A DNA stretch of 64,000 bases from an uncultured Eubacteriales bacterium (GTDB taxonomy: Bacteria; Bacillota; Clostridia; Oscillospirales; Oscillospiraceae), in the NCBI GenBank assembly GCA_902492005.1, contig CABUJV010000004.1:1-64000 (forward strand), given 5' to 3'. Below the pieces are notes generated by a model. The model saw only the letters and a list, made by a program, of their open reading frames with translations. It was not told the DNA's origin and made no database searches. The position numbers were made by a program, and so were the translations under genes. Below are positions 1-8,111 of the stretch, one piece after another; the stretch's first letter is position 1; each line of letters begins with the position of its first letter.

Positions 1-50
1 TGGGATTTGTGGTTACCCACGTATTATATGTGTCCATTTTCTTGGGTACA
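1..50 (-). mobile_element. terminal end of an IS3-like insertion sequence (element continues outside the window)
   Basis: Read on the minus strand, position 50 begins TGTACCCAAGAAAATGGACA, which has the form of an IS3/IS150-type terminal inverted repeat (TGT start, GGACA inner end). The reading frame of the substrate-binding protein gene is intact up to position 51 and ends a few codons inside this sequence. That abrupt junction is what marks the element edge. The transposase would lie left of the window, so the family assignment rests on the terminus alone. Confidence 0.55.
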
Positions 51-464
51 GTTTACCTTGACTGCCTCCGCGTTGAACGCGGTGCCGTCGTGGAATTTCA
101 CATCCCGCCGCAGATAGAACACGATGGTCGTGTCGTCCACCACGTCCCAGGAATCGGCCAGCCCCGGCTCCAGGTTCCCGCTGGCATCCGCACGGATCAG
201 GGGCTCATAGATCTGGCAGAGCACATCATAATCGGAGTCCCGGGCGGTAACCTTTGTGGGGTCCAGGGTGGAGAGCGTCAGGCCCTTGCCGATCTTCAGC
301 GTTCCTCCGCGGACGGGGGTCCCATCCGATATGGGCTGTGCCGGGGAGGTCTCCGGGGAAGGCGAACCGGATGGGATCCCGCTGGACGCCGGTTCTTTGG
401 AGCTGCACGCCGCCAGAGACAGCGCCAGCGCCATTGTGAGCAAACCTGCAAGAAACTTTTTCAT
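51..464 (-). pseudogene. ABC transporter substrate-binding lipoprotein (family 5), truncated by insertion
   Basis: This is the first 138 codons of a peptide/nickel/opine-type (SBP_bac_5) substrate-binding protein. The start at 464 has a strong AAGGAGGAG site. A lipoprotein signal peptide (MKKFLAGLLTMALALSLAAC) is followed by a Ser/Pro/Glu linker, then the family's opening strand with GGTLKIG and STLDPTK, the YEPLI segment, and RDVKFHDGTAFNAEAVK. Family members are about 500 residues, so roughly three quarters is missing. After codon 138 the frame runs into the IS-like end at position 50 and stops seven codons later. It is the last gene of the minus-strand run 2519-51, so import by this ABC system is probably lost unless another copy exists. 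Confidence 0.85.
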
Positions 465-561
465 ATGCTCCTCCTTTGGTATAAATTTAACAGGATCTTG
501 CTTTAATTCCTGTCAGAGCCCAAGATAAGAGAGCGCGGGGATGCCGGACCGATGCACGGCG

Positions 562-1278
562 CTAGAAGCGGCCGTATTTCTCGACTACCTTGATGGCGCT
601 CATCCCGTCCAGCAGAGCCTGACGGGTCTGGTTCTCGGTAGCCCGCATGGCCTCCGCCTTTTCCAGAACGGCTACGGTCAGCTCGCGGGGCACCACGACC
701 ACGCCGTCGTTGTCTCCAAAAATGTAGTCGCCCGGCTGGATCAGCAGTTGGCCGTCCAAACCCTTGACATAGATGGGAATCTGGTAATCCACCGCCATAA
801 AACGCCCCAGTGCCTCGCCGGGATTCCGGAACCGGCAGAAGGTCGGAAAGCCCATGTTGATCAGAAAATTGGAGTCGCGGGTAGAGCCGTCGATCACCGC
901 TCCGACACAGCCCTCCTGCTTGGCCGCCGTGGCGCTGATCTCGCCGAACTGGCCGCAGCTGACGTCCCCCTGCGTGTCGCGCACCTGAATGCAGCCGGGG
1001 GTCATGCTCTTCAGCATGGCCAGACGCATGGTGTGCTTGTATTCGTCACGGCTGGGCGTCGAGATGCAGTGGACGGTAAATGCAGGACCGGCTGCCTTCA
1101 TATCCGGCGTCAGGGGATAAATGCCGCTGGCAAAGGCGCGCCCTGTCATACCGAATTCAATCTCCAGCACATCATATATCAGCGCAGAATACAGCTTGCG
1201 GTAGCGGGCATTGATCTCTTCCACGTCATAGTCAAAGCTCATTTTACGATCCGGATATACCGCTTCTTGTCCCATCAT
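562..1278 (-). CDS. RraA-like protein (4-hydroxy-4-methyl-2-oxoglutarate aldolase / demethylmenaquinone methyltransferase-like family)
   Basis: About 238 residues, the usual size for the RraA-like fold. Recognisable segments are SALIYDVLEIEFG near the N terminus, the central GCVGAVIDGSTRDS (conserved Gly and the Arg-Asp pair that bind oxoacid and metal in HMG/CHA aldolases), and the C-terminal PGDYIFGDNDGVVVVP. Start 1278 is chosen over a longer frame because GGAGGAG sits 5-6 bases upstream of this ATG-ATG pair. It lies between an alcohol dehydrogenase gene and a broken ABC binding-protein gene on the same strand. A role in cleaving or decarboxylating a branched oxoacid is plausible, but the substrate cannot be read. 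The old name 'methyltransferase' for this family is misleading. Confidence 0.8.
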   Translation of the reverse strand: MMGQEAVYPDRKMSFDYDVEEINARYRKLYSALIYDVLEIEFGMTGRAFASGIYPLTPDMKAAGPAFTVHCISTPSRDEYKHTMRLAMLKSMTPGCIQVRDTQGDVSCGQFGEISATAAKQEGCVGAVIDGSTRDSNFLINMGFPTFCRFRNPGEALGRFMAVDYQIPIYVKGLDGQLLIQPGDYIFGDNDGVVVVPRELTVAVLEKAEAMRATENQTRQALLDGMSAIKVVEKYGRF

Positions 1279-1433
1279 TTGGCTCCTCCATGTGATTCCC
1301 CAAAACAATCATACAAATCCGCTGTCTGTTCCGGGGTCCATTTTGTTTGAATTGCTGATTTCATTATACAATTCTATGCTTGAATTGAAAGTGGCAGTTT
1401 CTTGGGTTTGGTGCACATTTTTTGGTTTTCCGG

Positions 1434-2519
1434 CTATTTTCGCACCGTGGCTACGGCCGCGCGGACCCGCTGCGCATACTCTGGCGCTATGTGGGAGTGC
1501 TGGACCAATTCATCCTGGAAGTGGGAAAAGTCGGCCTCTTTGAAATCCAGGCCCATCTGTTTCAGGGTCACAGGCACTCCAATGCGGCGGAAAAAGCTCC
1601 TCACTTGTTCCAGCTGCGTGTTCTCCACGCCATTGGCATAGAGCTGCGCCAGAATTCCCACCGCCACGATCTCCCCGTGGAGCCATTGCTTCGTGTCCAC
1701 ATACCGGCCGCGCATGACCTCATTGAAGCCGTGTGCGATGGCAAACCGGGAGCCGGTACGTCCGGCGAAGCCGCCCATGCCGCTGATGATGCCCGTGGCC
1801 GCGATGACCGCAAAGACGGCGTCCTCTAAGTCTCCGGTGACCCGGGCGGCGCAATTGTCCTCGTATGCCTTGGCGCCGCAGGACAGCAGGACCTGATCCG
1901 CAGCCCGCGCCATGGAATAACCCAGATATTTGGCGATGTCCACGTCTCCATAGTGCAGACTCCGCCGCATAGAGCTGTATTCACAGGCTTTTGCCATGGC
2001 GTCAGCCATGCCGGCGGCCAAATAGCGGGCCGGAGCCGACGCCAAAATATGCGTGTCCGCAAACACGCCGTTTACCTCATCCAGGTGATAGCGGGTGCTT
2101 TCCTGGCGCCCCTCCCGGTTATAGAGAATCGACAAGGAGGCATATGCCGCACAGGTGGCGGCACAGGTTGGGACGGTATAGACCGGCAGACGCAGCTCCG
2201 CCGCGACCGCTTTGGCCAGGTCCATCACCTTTCCGCCGCCGATGCCCAGAATACAGTCGCTTCCCGCCTCCTGCGCCAGGCGGGCATAATCAGAAATCTC
2301 TTCCGCCGTACAAAAGCCGGAAAAGGTATGGACGGTATGAGAGATTCCCTCCCGTTCCAGGCTGCCGGAAACATCCGCGTATGCGGCGGCGAGCGCATGC
2401 CTCCCTCCAACAACAAAGGCGCTGCTTCTCGTCTGGCGCTTCAGCTCAGGCCCGCATTCCTGAAGAACGTGCTCCCCCTGAAAATACCCCCCCGCACCGG
2501 ACATCATCTTTCTTTTCAC
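1434..2519 (-). CDS. iron-containing / glycerol-dehydrogenase-type alcohol dehydrogenase
   Basis: 361 residues, the normal length for GldA-type group III dehydrogenases. The N-terminal dinucleotide domain carries GIGGGKVMDLAKAVA (the GGGK nucleotide loop) and TVPTCAATCAAYASLS. The C-terminal helical domain carries the metal ligands Asp in AAGMADAMAKACE, His in AIAHGFNE and His in WLHGEIVAVG. The start is GTG at 2519, 8 bases after GGAGGAGGAGGT. It is the first gene of the gldA-like / RraA-like / binding-protein run. It probably oxidises a polyol or reduces an aldehyde or ketone with NAD(H); the exact substrate is unknown. Confidence 0.85.
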   Translation of the reverse strand: MKRKMMSGAGGYFQGEHVLQECGPELKRQTRSSAFVVGGRHALAAAYADVSGSLEREGISHTVHTFSGFCTAEEISDYARLAQEAGSDCILGIGGGKVMDLAKAVAAELRLPVYTVPTCAATCAAYASLSILYNREGRQESTRYHLDEVNGVFADTHILASAPARYLAAGMADAMAKACEYSSMRRSLHYGDVDIAKYLGYSMARAADQVLLSCGAKAYEDNCAARVTGDLEDAVFAVIAATGIISGMGGFAGRTGSRFAIAHGFNEVMRGRYVDTKQWLHGEIVAVGILAQLYANGVENTQLEQVRSFFRRIGVPVTLKQMGLDFKEADFSHFQDELVQHSHIAPEYAQRVRAAVATVRK

Positions 2520-2769
2520 TATGATCTACCTCCTCCTCCAGGCCATAAATGTGGAATGTCACAAAAATCATTATAGATTTCCGGGCCTGCGGCGAAAACC
2601 GACTTTCTTTTGATTTGGTGTATATTTTTGCTCTGCTGTCTCCGCCAGCGCGAAACATCCAAAAATATAGGAAGGATTGCATCGGATGTGGTTGGAAAAG
2701 CCGTGCCGGATTTTTTACAATGGCGGTAAGACAGCGAAGTGCTGAAAACCGCAAAGGAGAGGATCTAAC

Positions 2770-4113
2770 ATGAGCTTTCATTCATACTCCAGTCCATCCG
2801 AGCTGCGCATCACCGATATGCGCTTTGTGGATATCGACGGCGCACCCAAGCGCTGCACACTGCTCAAGATCATGACCAATCAGGGAATTGAGGGCTATGG
2901 CGAGGTTCGGGACGCCTCCAGCAAGACCTATGCCGCCCTTCTGAAGAGCCGGCTTTTGGGCGAGAACCCGTGTGATGTGGACAGGCTCTTCCGCAAGATC
3001 AAGCAGTTTGGATTCCATTCCCGCCAGGGCGGCGGCGTCTCCGGCATTGAGATCGCCCTGTGGGACCTGGCTGGAAAGGCGTACGGCGTGCCTGTCTACC
3101 AGATGCTGGGCGGAAAATTCCGCGACACGGTGCGCGTCTACTGCGATACCGACGTGGACGGCAAGCATACGGGCCGCGACATGGGGCTGGCCCTGAAGAA
3201 GCGCATGGAGATGGGCTTTACCTTTCTCAAGATGGACTTGGGCATCGGCCTGCTTTTGGATGAGCCGGGAACACTGAATGCACCTCTGGGGCTTTTAGAG
3301 GACATGAAGACCTACGCTCCCCATATTTTAAATGTGCAGGGCGGATCGGTAACCGCAGATATGGTGCGCCACCAGAAGAGCTACGCCATCGTCAACACGG
3401 CGCATCCGTTCACCGGCATCCATCTGACGGAAAAAGGGCTCGACTATTTGGAGGACTATGTGCGCCAGGTGCGCGAGGTGATCGGCTACGAGGTGCCGCT
3501 GGCCATCGATCATTTTGGACATGTGTGTGTAGAGGACTGCATCCGGTTTGCCCGCAGAATGGAGCCTTATAACCTGGCGTGGATGGAGGATATGGTGCCC
3601 TGGATGCTGACCGGCCAGTATGTCCGGCTTCGTCAGTCCACCTGCATCCCCGTCTGTACCGGCGAGGACATATACTTGAAGGAGCCGTTCCGGGCTCTGA
3701 TGGAGGCTGGCGGCGTATCGGTGATCCACCCGGACATTCTGACCTGCGGCGGAGCGTTGGAGCTCAAAAAAATTGCCGATATTGCCGACGAATACGGGGT
3801 TGCTGTGGCGGTGCATATGGCCGAGTCGCCGGTGGGCTGCATGGCCGCCGTCCATGCGGCGGCCGCCATGCACAACGTGCTGGCGCTGGAATTCCACTCG
3901 GTGGACGTCCCTTGGTGGAGCGACATGGTCAACGGCCTGCCGCGCCCGCTGATCGAGAACGGCTTCATCCGTGTCCCGGATGCGCCGGGCCTTGGCATCG
4001 AATCACTGAACGAGGATGTGCTGCGCGCGCACATCAATCCGGAGATTCCGGGAATGTGGGAGCCGACCGACGCATGGGACCGGGAATTCTCCAACGACCG
4101 GCTCTGGAGCTGA
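2770..4113 (+). CDS. mandelate racemase / muconate lactonizing enzyme family (acid-sugar dehydratase-like)
   Basis: 447 residues of the enolase superfamily. The capping domain is followed by a barrel with FTFLKMDLG (catalytic Lys region) and metal ligands in AIDHFGH (Asp), WMEDMVPW (Glu) and CTGEDIY (Glu). The His/Asp side of the active site is seen in IHPDILTCGG and AVAVHMAESPVG. This pattern points to the mandelate racemase subgroup, whose members dehydrate or epimerise aldonic and aldaric acids. The ATG follows AAAGGAGAGG. It is divergent from the alcohol dehydrogenase run across 250 bases and may be co-regulated with it. Specific substrate is not assignable. Confidence 0.85.
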   Translation: MSFHSYSSPSELRITDMRFVDIDGAPKRCTLLKIMTNQGIEGYGEVRDASSKTYAALLKSRLLGENPCDVDRLFRKIKQFGFHSRQGGGVSGIEIALWDLAGKAYGVPVYQMLGGKFRDTVRVYCDTDVDGKHTGRDMGLALKKRMEMGFTFLKMDLGIGLLLDEPGTLNAPLGLLEDMKTYAPHILNVQGGSVTADMVRHQKSYAIVNTAHPFTGIHLTEKGLDYLEDYVRQVREVIGYEVPLAIDHFGHVCVEDCIRFARRMEPYNLAWMEDMVPWMLTGQYVRLRQSTCIPVCTGEDIYLKEPFRALMEAGGVSVIHPDILTCGGALELKKIADIADEYGVAVAVHMAESPVGCMAAVHAAAAMHNVLALEFHSVDVPWWSDMVNGLPRPLIENGFIRVPDAPGLGIESLNEDVLRAHINPEIPGMWEPTDAWDREFSNDRLWS

Positions 4114-4127
4114 TGTCCCGCATCCTC

Positions 4128-4168
4128 ACAAGGGGGCCCTGGAGAAACATTCTCCAGGGCCCCCTTGT
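4128..4168 (+). terminator. hairpin after the enolase-superfamily gene
   Basis: A perfect 19-bp stem (4128-4146 with 4150-4168) with a 3-base loop starts 15 bases after the stop codon. No T-run follows, so termination strength is uncertain. Confidence 0.6.
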
Positions 4169-4186
4169 GTATGGGCAATACCAAAA

Positions 4187-4218
4187 TGAGAGGACCGGGC
4201 GGCCGCCCGGTCCTCTCA
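4187..4218 (-). terminator. terminator palindrome for the symporter operon
   Basis: A perfect 32-base GC-rich palindrome, followed on the minus strand by TTTTGG. It lies just past the stop of the 4226-4753 gene, between convergent genes. Confidence 0.7.
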
Positions 4219-4225
4219 CAATCGT

Positions 4226-4753
4226 TCAGGGTTCATGGGATGCACATCGGACGGAGAAAACCAGCTCCCGCAGAAAATCCTCTTCCTCAGCTACCTTGTC
4301 CGGCAGCCCGATCACCGAGCTGACCACGGCCCGACCGGAGTCCTCGTCATAGAAAGCCAACTGTATGGTCCGCACGGAACCGTCGGTCTTTTTCTTGACC
4401 AGACCCGGACTGGCCCGGTATTCCGACACGATATAGGCGGCTTTCCCGTCCAAAAAGTCGATGACCTCCATGGTCTCCACCTGGAATGGCGCTTTTTTCA
4501 TCTGCTTCTGATACTGCGCCAAAATGTTGCCGCAGTACTGGCGGGCAAAGCTCTCGTTGTCGCCGGGGACCTTCTCCCAATTGATGCTCAGGGAAATCTG
4601 GGCTCCCTTTTTGGGGATGTAGTCCTCGATGCGGAAAAACCCCGTGGTATAGTCAAAGGTGCGCTTTGGATTGAAAAAGATCTTCCAGTCCTTTGGGTGC
4701 TCGATTGAGACGCCATAGATGGAAAACAAGATCTTCTCCGTCAGAGTGGTCAT
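4226..4753 (-). CDS. uncharacterised 175-residue protein of the symporter operon
   Basis: The function is not recognised. The ATG at 4753 has GGAGGG six bases upstream and lies 13 bases after the symporter stop, so it is the last gene of the acyl-CoA dehydrogenase/symporter operon. The protein has no signal peptide or membrane segment. It opens with YGVSIEHPKDWKIFFNP, a pattern seen in single-domain alpha+beta proteins of the PsbP/DcrB type, where a 'HPxxW' strand begins the fold. That resemblance is weak and only an inference. A much longer frame reading upstream through the symporter gene is an artefact of GC bias. Confidence 0.7.
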   Translation of the reverse strand: MTTLTEKILFSIYGVSIEHPKDWKIFFNPKRTFDYTTGFFRIEDYIPKKGAQISLSINWEKVPGDNESFARQYCGNILAQYQKQMKKAPFQVETMEVIDFLDGKAAYIVSEYRASPGLVKKKTDGSVRTIQLAFYDEDSGRAVVSSVIGLPDKVAEEEDFLRELVFSVRCASHEP

Positions 4754-4766
4754 GGTATCCCTCCTA

Positions 4767-6350
4767 TCAGCTCTTGCTGGCCAACTGCTCGGGACGGAAG
4801 GTGGAGGCCAGGATGGTATTGCCCACGATTGCATCCAGATCGGTGCCGGCGCTGATGTAATTTTCCACGCGGGTGATGTACTTGTCTGCAATCTCCTCCG
4901 GGCACTTGGTGCACAGGCTGACCACGATGTAGAGAACGGCGTTGACGAGCAGGCCCCAGGAGAGCGCAGACAGACCCAGAGGCAGATTTTTAATGAAGAA
5001 CGTGCCGAGGGTGACGATGACGCAGCCCACGATGGTACCCGCCCAGGCGCCCTCCTTGGTCCCCTTTTTCCAGAACAGACCGCCGATGGTGGCGGGCATG
5101 ACCATGGCAAAGTAGGGGGAGGAGAGCTTGTAGGCGTAATCCACGATGGCGGCAGGCCGCAGCCAGACGATGATGAGCATACCGATCATCATAATGATTA
5201 CCACGATGCGGGTCCAATGCACTACCTTTTTGTCGTCGGCAGGCAGTCCTTTCAGCAGGAAACGATGCCGAACAAACAGGTCCTTGGTCACCATGGCCGT
5301 ACCGGACAGAAGCATTGACTCGCCGGTAGAGATAGCAAAAGCGAAGAGACACAGCATGGCGACGGCACTGACGATGGGGGGCGCGAAGTTCGTGGCCAGA
5401 TAGGGCACTAGGGAGTCCGCCTTGTCAAAGCCGGAGCCCAGGATGCCGGGGCCGATGTAAATACCGATGAGAATCAGGCCGGTGAAGGTCATCAGGTAGC
5501 CCAGCGGCAGGCCCCACGCCATGACCTCAAAGTTCTTCTTGCTCTTTGCAATGTAGCAGCGGGAATAGATGTGGGGCCACACAATCGTGGCGACCGAGGC
5601 GGTAAGGGCCTGGTTGATGATGCCGGGGATGGTGAAGTAGCCGGTGGCACCCGGCGCCCCTAAGTTGGCCACAGACACTGGATCGTTCTTGATGGCCTCG
5701 TAAACCCCTACCATACCGCCGTCGAAGTTCCGCACCACCAGGACGACGACCAGCACCCACAGGGTACCCACACCCAAGATAAAGTTAAAGGTATCCATCC
5801 AGGCCACCGCCTTCATGCCGCCTCCGAATACATGGAAACAGATGATGGCGCAGGCAAAGAGTACCGCGAGGAAGTAGGGCACGAAGCCCTTGGTTGAGAC
5901 GTTCATACCATCGCCAATGGTGATGAGCTGCAGAGCCACATAGGGTACGATCATGGCCACCATGAGAATCGCACAGAACACGCCGTACTTTTCGGAATAA
6001 TAGCGGCTGCGCAGGAAATCAATCGGTGTTGTAAAGCCATACTCCTTGCCCAGGAGCCACAGGCGGTAGCCAATCACCGCGAACTCCAGGCCAACGCAGA
6101 AGGCGCCCATACCGGAGATGTAGCCGGCGCCCAGCTTATAGGACGAAGAAGGCCAGCCGTAGAAGGCCAGGCCGCTGAACACCGATACGGCAGTGGAGCA
6201 GACGAGCATAAAGGTGTTGACGCCGCGGTCGGCGTTGTAGAAGGTCTCGGTCGAGCCGCTGGTCTTTCGGTAGTTGGCCAGGCCCTGAATGACCATGAAG
6301 ACGCCATAAACTCCGCAGAGCACCAGCGTAAAAACTGCGTACATATTCAT
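4767..6350 (-). CDS. sodium:solute symporter (SSS family)
   Basis: 527 residues with about 13 hydrophobic segments, as expected for the LeuT-fold SSS family. Visible landmarks include YNADRGVNTFM near the first helix, FFGGGMKAVAWMDTFN-like FGGGMKAVAWMD in the middle, and IVWPHIYSRCYIAKSKKNFEVMAWG. It probably imports an organic acid or similar anion with Na+. Upstream at 6396-6608 is a 70-residue membrane protein, the usual arrangement for SSS members with a small accessory subunit. A GGAGGAGG site precedes the ATG. The operon appears to be driven from the sigma-54 promoter at 7854-7873. Confidence 0.9.
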   Translation of the reverse strand: MNMYAVFTLVLCGVYGVFMVIQGLANYRKTSGSTETFYNADRGVNTFMLVCSTAVSVFSGLAFYGWPSSSYKLGAGYISGMGAFCVGLEFAVIGYRLWLLGKEYGFTTPIDFLRSRYYSEKYGVFCAILMVAMIVPYVALQLITIGDGMNVSTKGFVPYFLAVLFACAIICFHVFGGGMKAVAWMDTFNFILGVGTLWVLVVVLVVRNFDGGMVGVYEAIKNDPVSVANLGAPGATGYFTIPGIINQALTASVATIVWPHIYSRCYIAKSKKNFEVMAWGLPLGYLMTFTGLILIGIYIGPGILGSGFDKADSLVPYLATNFAPPIVSAVAMLCLFAFAISTGESMLLSGTAMVTKDLFVRHRFLLKGLPADDKKVVHWTRIVVIIMMIGMLIIVWLRPAAIVDYAYKLSSPYFAMVMPATIGGLFWKKGTKEGAWAGTIVGCVIVTLGTFFIKNLPLGLSALSWGLLVNAVLYIVVSLCTKCPEEIADKYITRVENYISAGTDLDAIVGNTILASTFRPEQLASKS

Positions 6351-6395
6351 ATTGCGTTATACCTCCTCCATGTTTCGTTGGAACGGTGCAGGGGG

Positions 6396-6608
6396 TCAAA
6401 TATCTTTCTGGCGGGCAAAAAACTGGATGAAGTAGGTGCCCCAGATGAGAGAGCCTATGGGGGCAGTGCCGAAAAACAGCAGATAATGCAGGCTCAGCCA
6501 GCCAAAAAGGATGGGGTTGGGCAGGATGGGAATGACCAGAAAGTTAAACGCAAAGAATATGATGTTGATGATGATGAACAGGGTGGCGTTGGGCTTTGGC
6601 TGATTCAT
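6396..6608 (-). CDS. small two-helix membrane protein, likely symporter accessory subunit
   Basis: 70 residues with two hydrophobic stretches, LFIIINIIFFAFNFLVIPIL and a second around WLSLHYLLFFGTAPIGSLIW, and a basic tail ending ARQKDI. It resembles the short DUF3311/YhdT-like proteins found immediately before SSS symporter genes. AAGGAGG lies at good spacing before the ATG, and the symporter gene follows after 45 bases. Function is inferred from position only. Confidence 0.75.
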   Translation of the reverse strand: MNQPKPNATLFIIINIIFFAFNFLVIPILPNPILFGWLSLHYLLFFGTAPIGSLIWGTYFIQFFARQKDI

Positions 6609-6660
6609 GATACATCCTCCTTATCTCGTATTGCTGACGCGCAGGGGGATGGGGCGGGCA

Positions 6661-7794
6661 TTATTTCAGAAGCTGGCCCGCAATGACCACGCGCTGAATC
6701 TGGTTGGTGCCCTCAAAGATCTGGAAAATCTTAGCGTCCCGAAGAAGCTTTTCCACCGGGTACTCCCTGGAGTAGCCGTAGCCGCCCAGAATCTGGATGG
6801 CATCCAGCGCGGACTTCACAGCGGTGTCGCCGGCGAAGCACTTGCAGATGGCGGCCTCACGGGAGTAGGGCAGGTGCATCATGATGCGGTTGATGCAGTA
6901 GATCACGGTCTGCCGGGCGGCCTCGGTCTGCATATCCATGTCGGCCATCATGAACTGGAGCGCCTGCTGCTTGGCGATGGGTTTTCCAAAGGTCACCCGG
7001 GTCTTGGAGTAGCTCACAGCCTCGTCCAGGGCCCGTTGGGAGATGCCCACAGCGATGGCGCCGATGAAGGGGCGGGACAGATCCAGGGTGCGCATGGCGA
7101 TCTTAAAGCCCTCGCCCTCTTCGCCCAGCCGATTGGCCGCGGGCACGCGGACATCCTCAAAGATCACATCGCAGGTGTTGGACAGGCGGATGCCGAACTT
7201 ATCCTCCTCCTTGCCGGTGCTCACGCCGGGGCGGCTGCGCTCGACAATAAAAGCGGTCAGGCCCTTCAGCCCCTTGGAGCGGTCCACGTTGGCAAAAACC
7301 ACGTACACATCGGCGATCCCGCCGTTGGTGATAAAGCACTTGGAGCCGTTGATGATGTACTCGTCTCCATCGCGGATGGCGGTGGTGGTGCAGGCGCCTG
7401 CGTCAGAGCCGGCCATGGGCTCGGTGAGGCAGAAGGCGGCAAACTTCTTCTGTGTGAGGATGTCGGAGTACATCTGCTTCTGGGTGGCAGTGCCGGCCAG
7501 AAGGACCGGCTTGATGGCCAGGCCGGTGGCCCCCATGGTGGTGGCGAACCCCGCGTCTACCTTGCCCATCTCTTCACAGGCAGCCGCCACAGTCATATAG
7601 TCGATGCCGCCGCCGCCAAACTCTTCCGGAATCTCCATGCAGTGCAGCCCCATCTCCAGCGCCTTGTCATAGGCGGCCATGGGCAGCTCGCCCGAGCGGT
7701 CGCATTCGGCGCAGACCGGCGCCACTTCCTTTTCCATAAACGCCTTGACGGAGCTGACGATGGCTTGCTGGTCTTCGTTGAGCAGGTAACCCAT
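6661..7794 (-). CDS. acyl-CoA dehydrogenase
   Basis: 377 residues, typical for soluble FAD acyl-CoA dehydrogenases. It shows CLTEPMAGSDA and YIINGSKCFITNGGIAD (FAD/substrate-binding middle domain), QILGGYGYSREYPVEK, and FEGTNQIQ near the C terminus, where the Glu is the usual catalytic base. It oxidises an acyl-CoA to the 2-enoyl-CoA with electron-transfer flavoprotein as acceptor; no etfAB genes lie in the window. It is the first gene of the sigma-54 operon shared with the symporter, so it probably acts on the CoA ester of the imported acid. Confidence 0.92.
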   Translation of the reverse strand: MGYLLNEDQQAIVSSVKAFMEKEVAPVCAECDRSGELPMAAYDKALEMGLHCMEIPEEFGGGGIDYMTVAAACEEMGKVDAGFATTMGATGLAIKPVLLAGTATQKQMYSDILTQKKFAAFCLTEPMAGSDAGACTTTAIRDGDEYIINGSKCFITNGGIADVYVVFANVDRSKGLKGLTAFIVERSRPGVSTGKEEDKFGIRLSNTCDVIFEDVRVPAANRLGEEGEGFKIAMRTLDLSRPFIGAIAVGISQRALDEAVSYSKTRVTFGKPIAKQQALQFMMADMDMQTEAARQTVIYCINRIMMHLPYSREAAICKCFAGDTAVKSALDAIQILGGYGYSREYPVEKLLRDAKIFQIFEGTNQIQRVVIAGQLLK

Positions 7795-7853
7795 ATGATC
7801 TCCTCCATTTCAGTTTTGGTACTATGTGCGATGCATGCATTCATGGAATTTTA

Positions 7854-7873
7854 GATGCAAGATCTGTGCCAAA
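7854..7873 (-). promoter_or_regulatory. sigma-54 promoter of the acyl-CoA dehydrogenase/symporter operon
   Basis: The minus strand reads TTGGCACAGATCTTGCA, with GG (7870-7869) and GC (7858-7857) separated by exactly 10 bases, matching the sigma-54 consensus. It lies about 60 bases before the ATG at 7794 and about 200 bases from candidate enhancer sites next to the activator gene. Confidence 0.85.
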
Positions 7874-7985
7874 CTACATTCCTGCGCCCAAAAAGACCCG
7901 CGGCCCACCTCTTCTATGCAAAGTCATGCGCCGTAGGGCAAGCCATTTACTATGAGTAATTTTGCCAAATGTGAAATTACAACGG

Positions 7986-8014
7986 TTGACTTTTCTGGAT
8001 CATCTGTGTATAAT
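7986..8014 (+). promoter_or_regulatory. sigma-70 promoter of enhancer-binding protein 1
   Basis: TTGACT (7986-7991), a 17-base spacer and a perfect TATAAT (8009-8014), about 100 bases before the ATG at 8112. Confidence 0.75.
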
Positions 8015-8027
8015 CGAGCCAAAAATT

Positions 8028-8087
8028 GCAAAAGTGAGACGGTTCTGATTTCGTGATTTTGCGAATCGTCGCAGAAGTGAGACGATT
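8028..8087. promoter_or_regulatory. candidate upstream activating sites for enhancer-binding protein 1
   Basis: Two near-identical direct copies of GCARAAGTGAGACGRTT begin at 8028 and 8071, 43 bases (about four helical turns) apart. The second also sits in a 7-bp perfect inverted repeat, AATCGTC (8064-8070) and GACGATT (8081-8087). They lie downstream of the sigma-70 promoter of the regulator gene and about 200 bases from the divergent sigma-54 promoter. That position suits both enhancer binding and autoregulation. Confidence 0.55.
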
Positions 8088-8111
8088 TTGCAGCCAAGAG
8101 GAGGGGCTCTC

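Noticed and set aside
2612..2632. Sigma-54-like TTTGGTGTATATTTTTGCT before the enolase-superfamily gene, with a similar string near 1408
   Set aside because: Spacing between GG and GC is 11, not 10, and the -24 box lacks GCAC. The copy near 1408 faces the wrong way for any gene.
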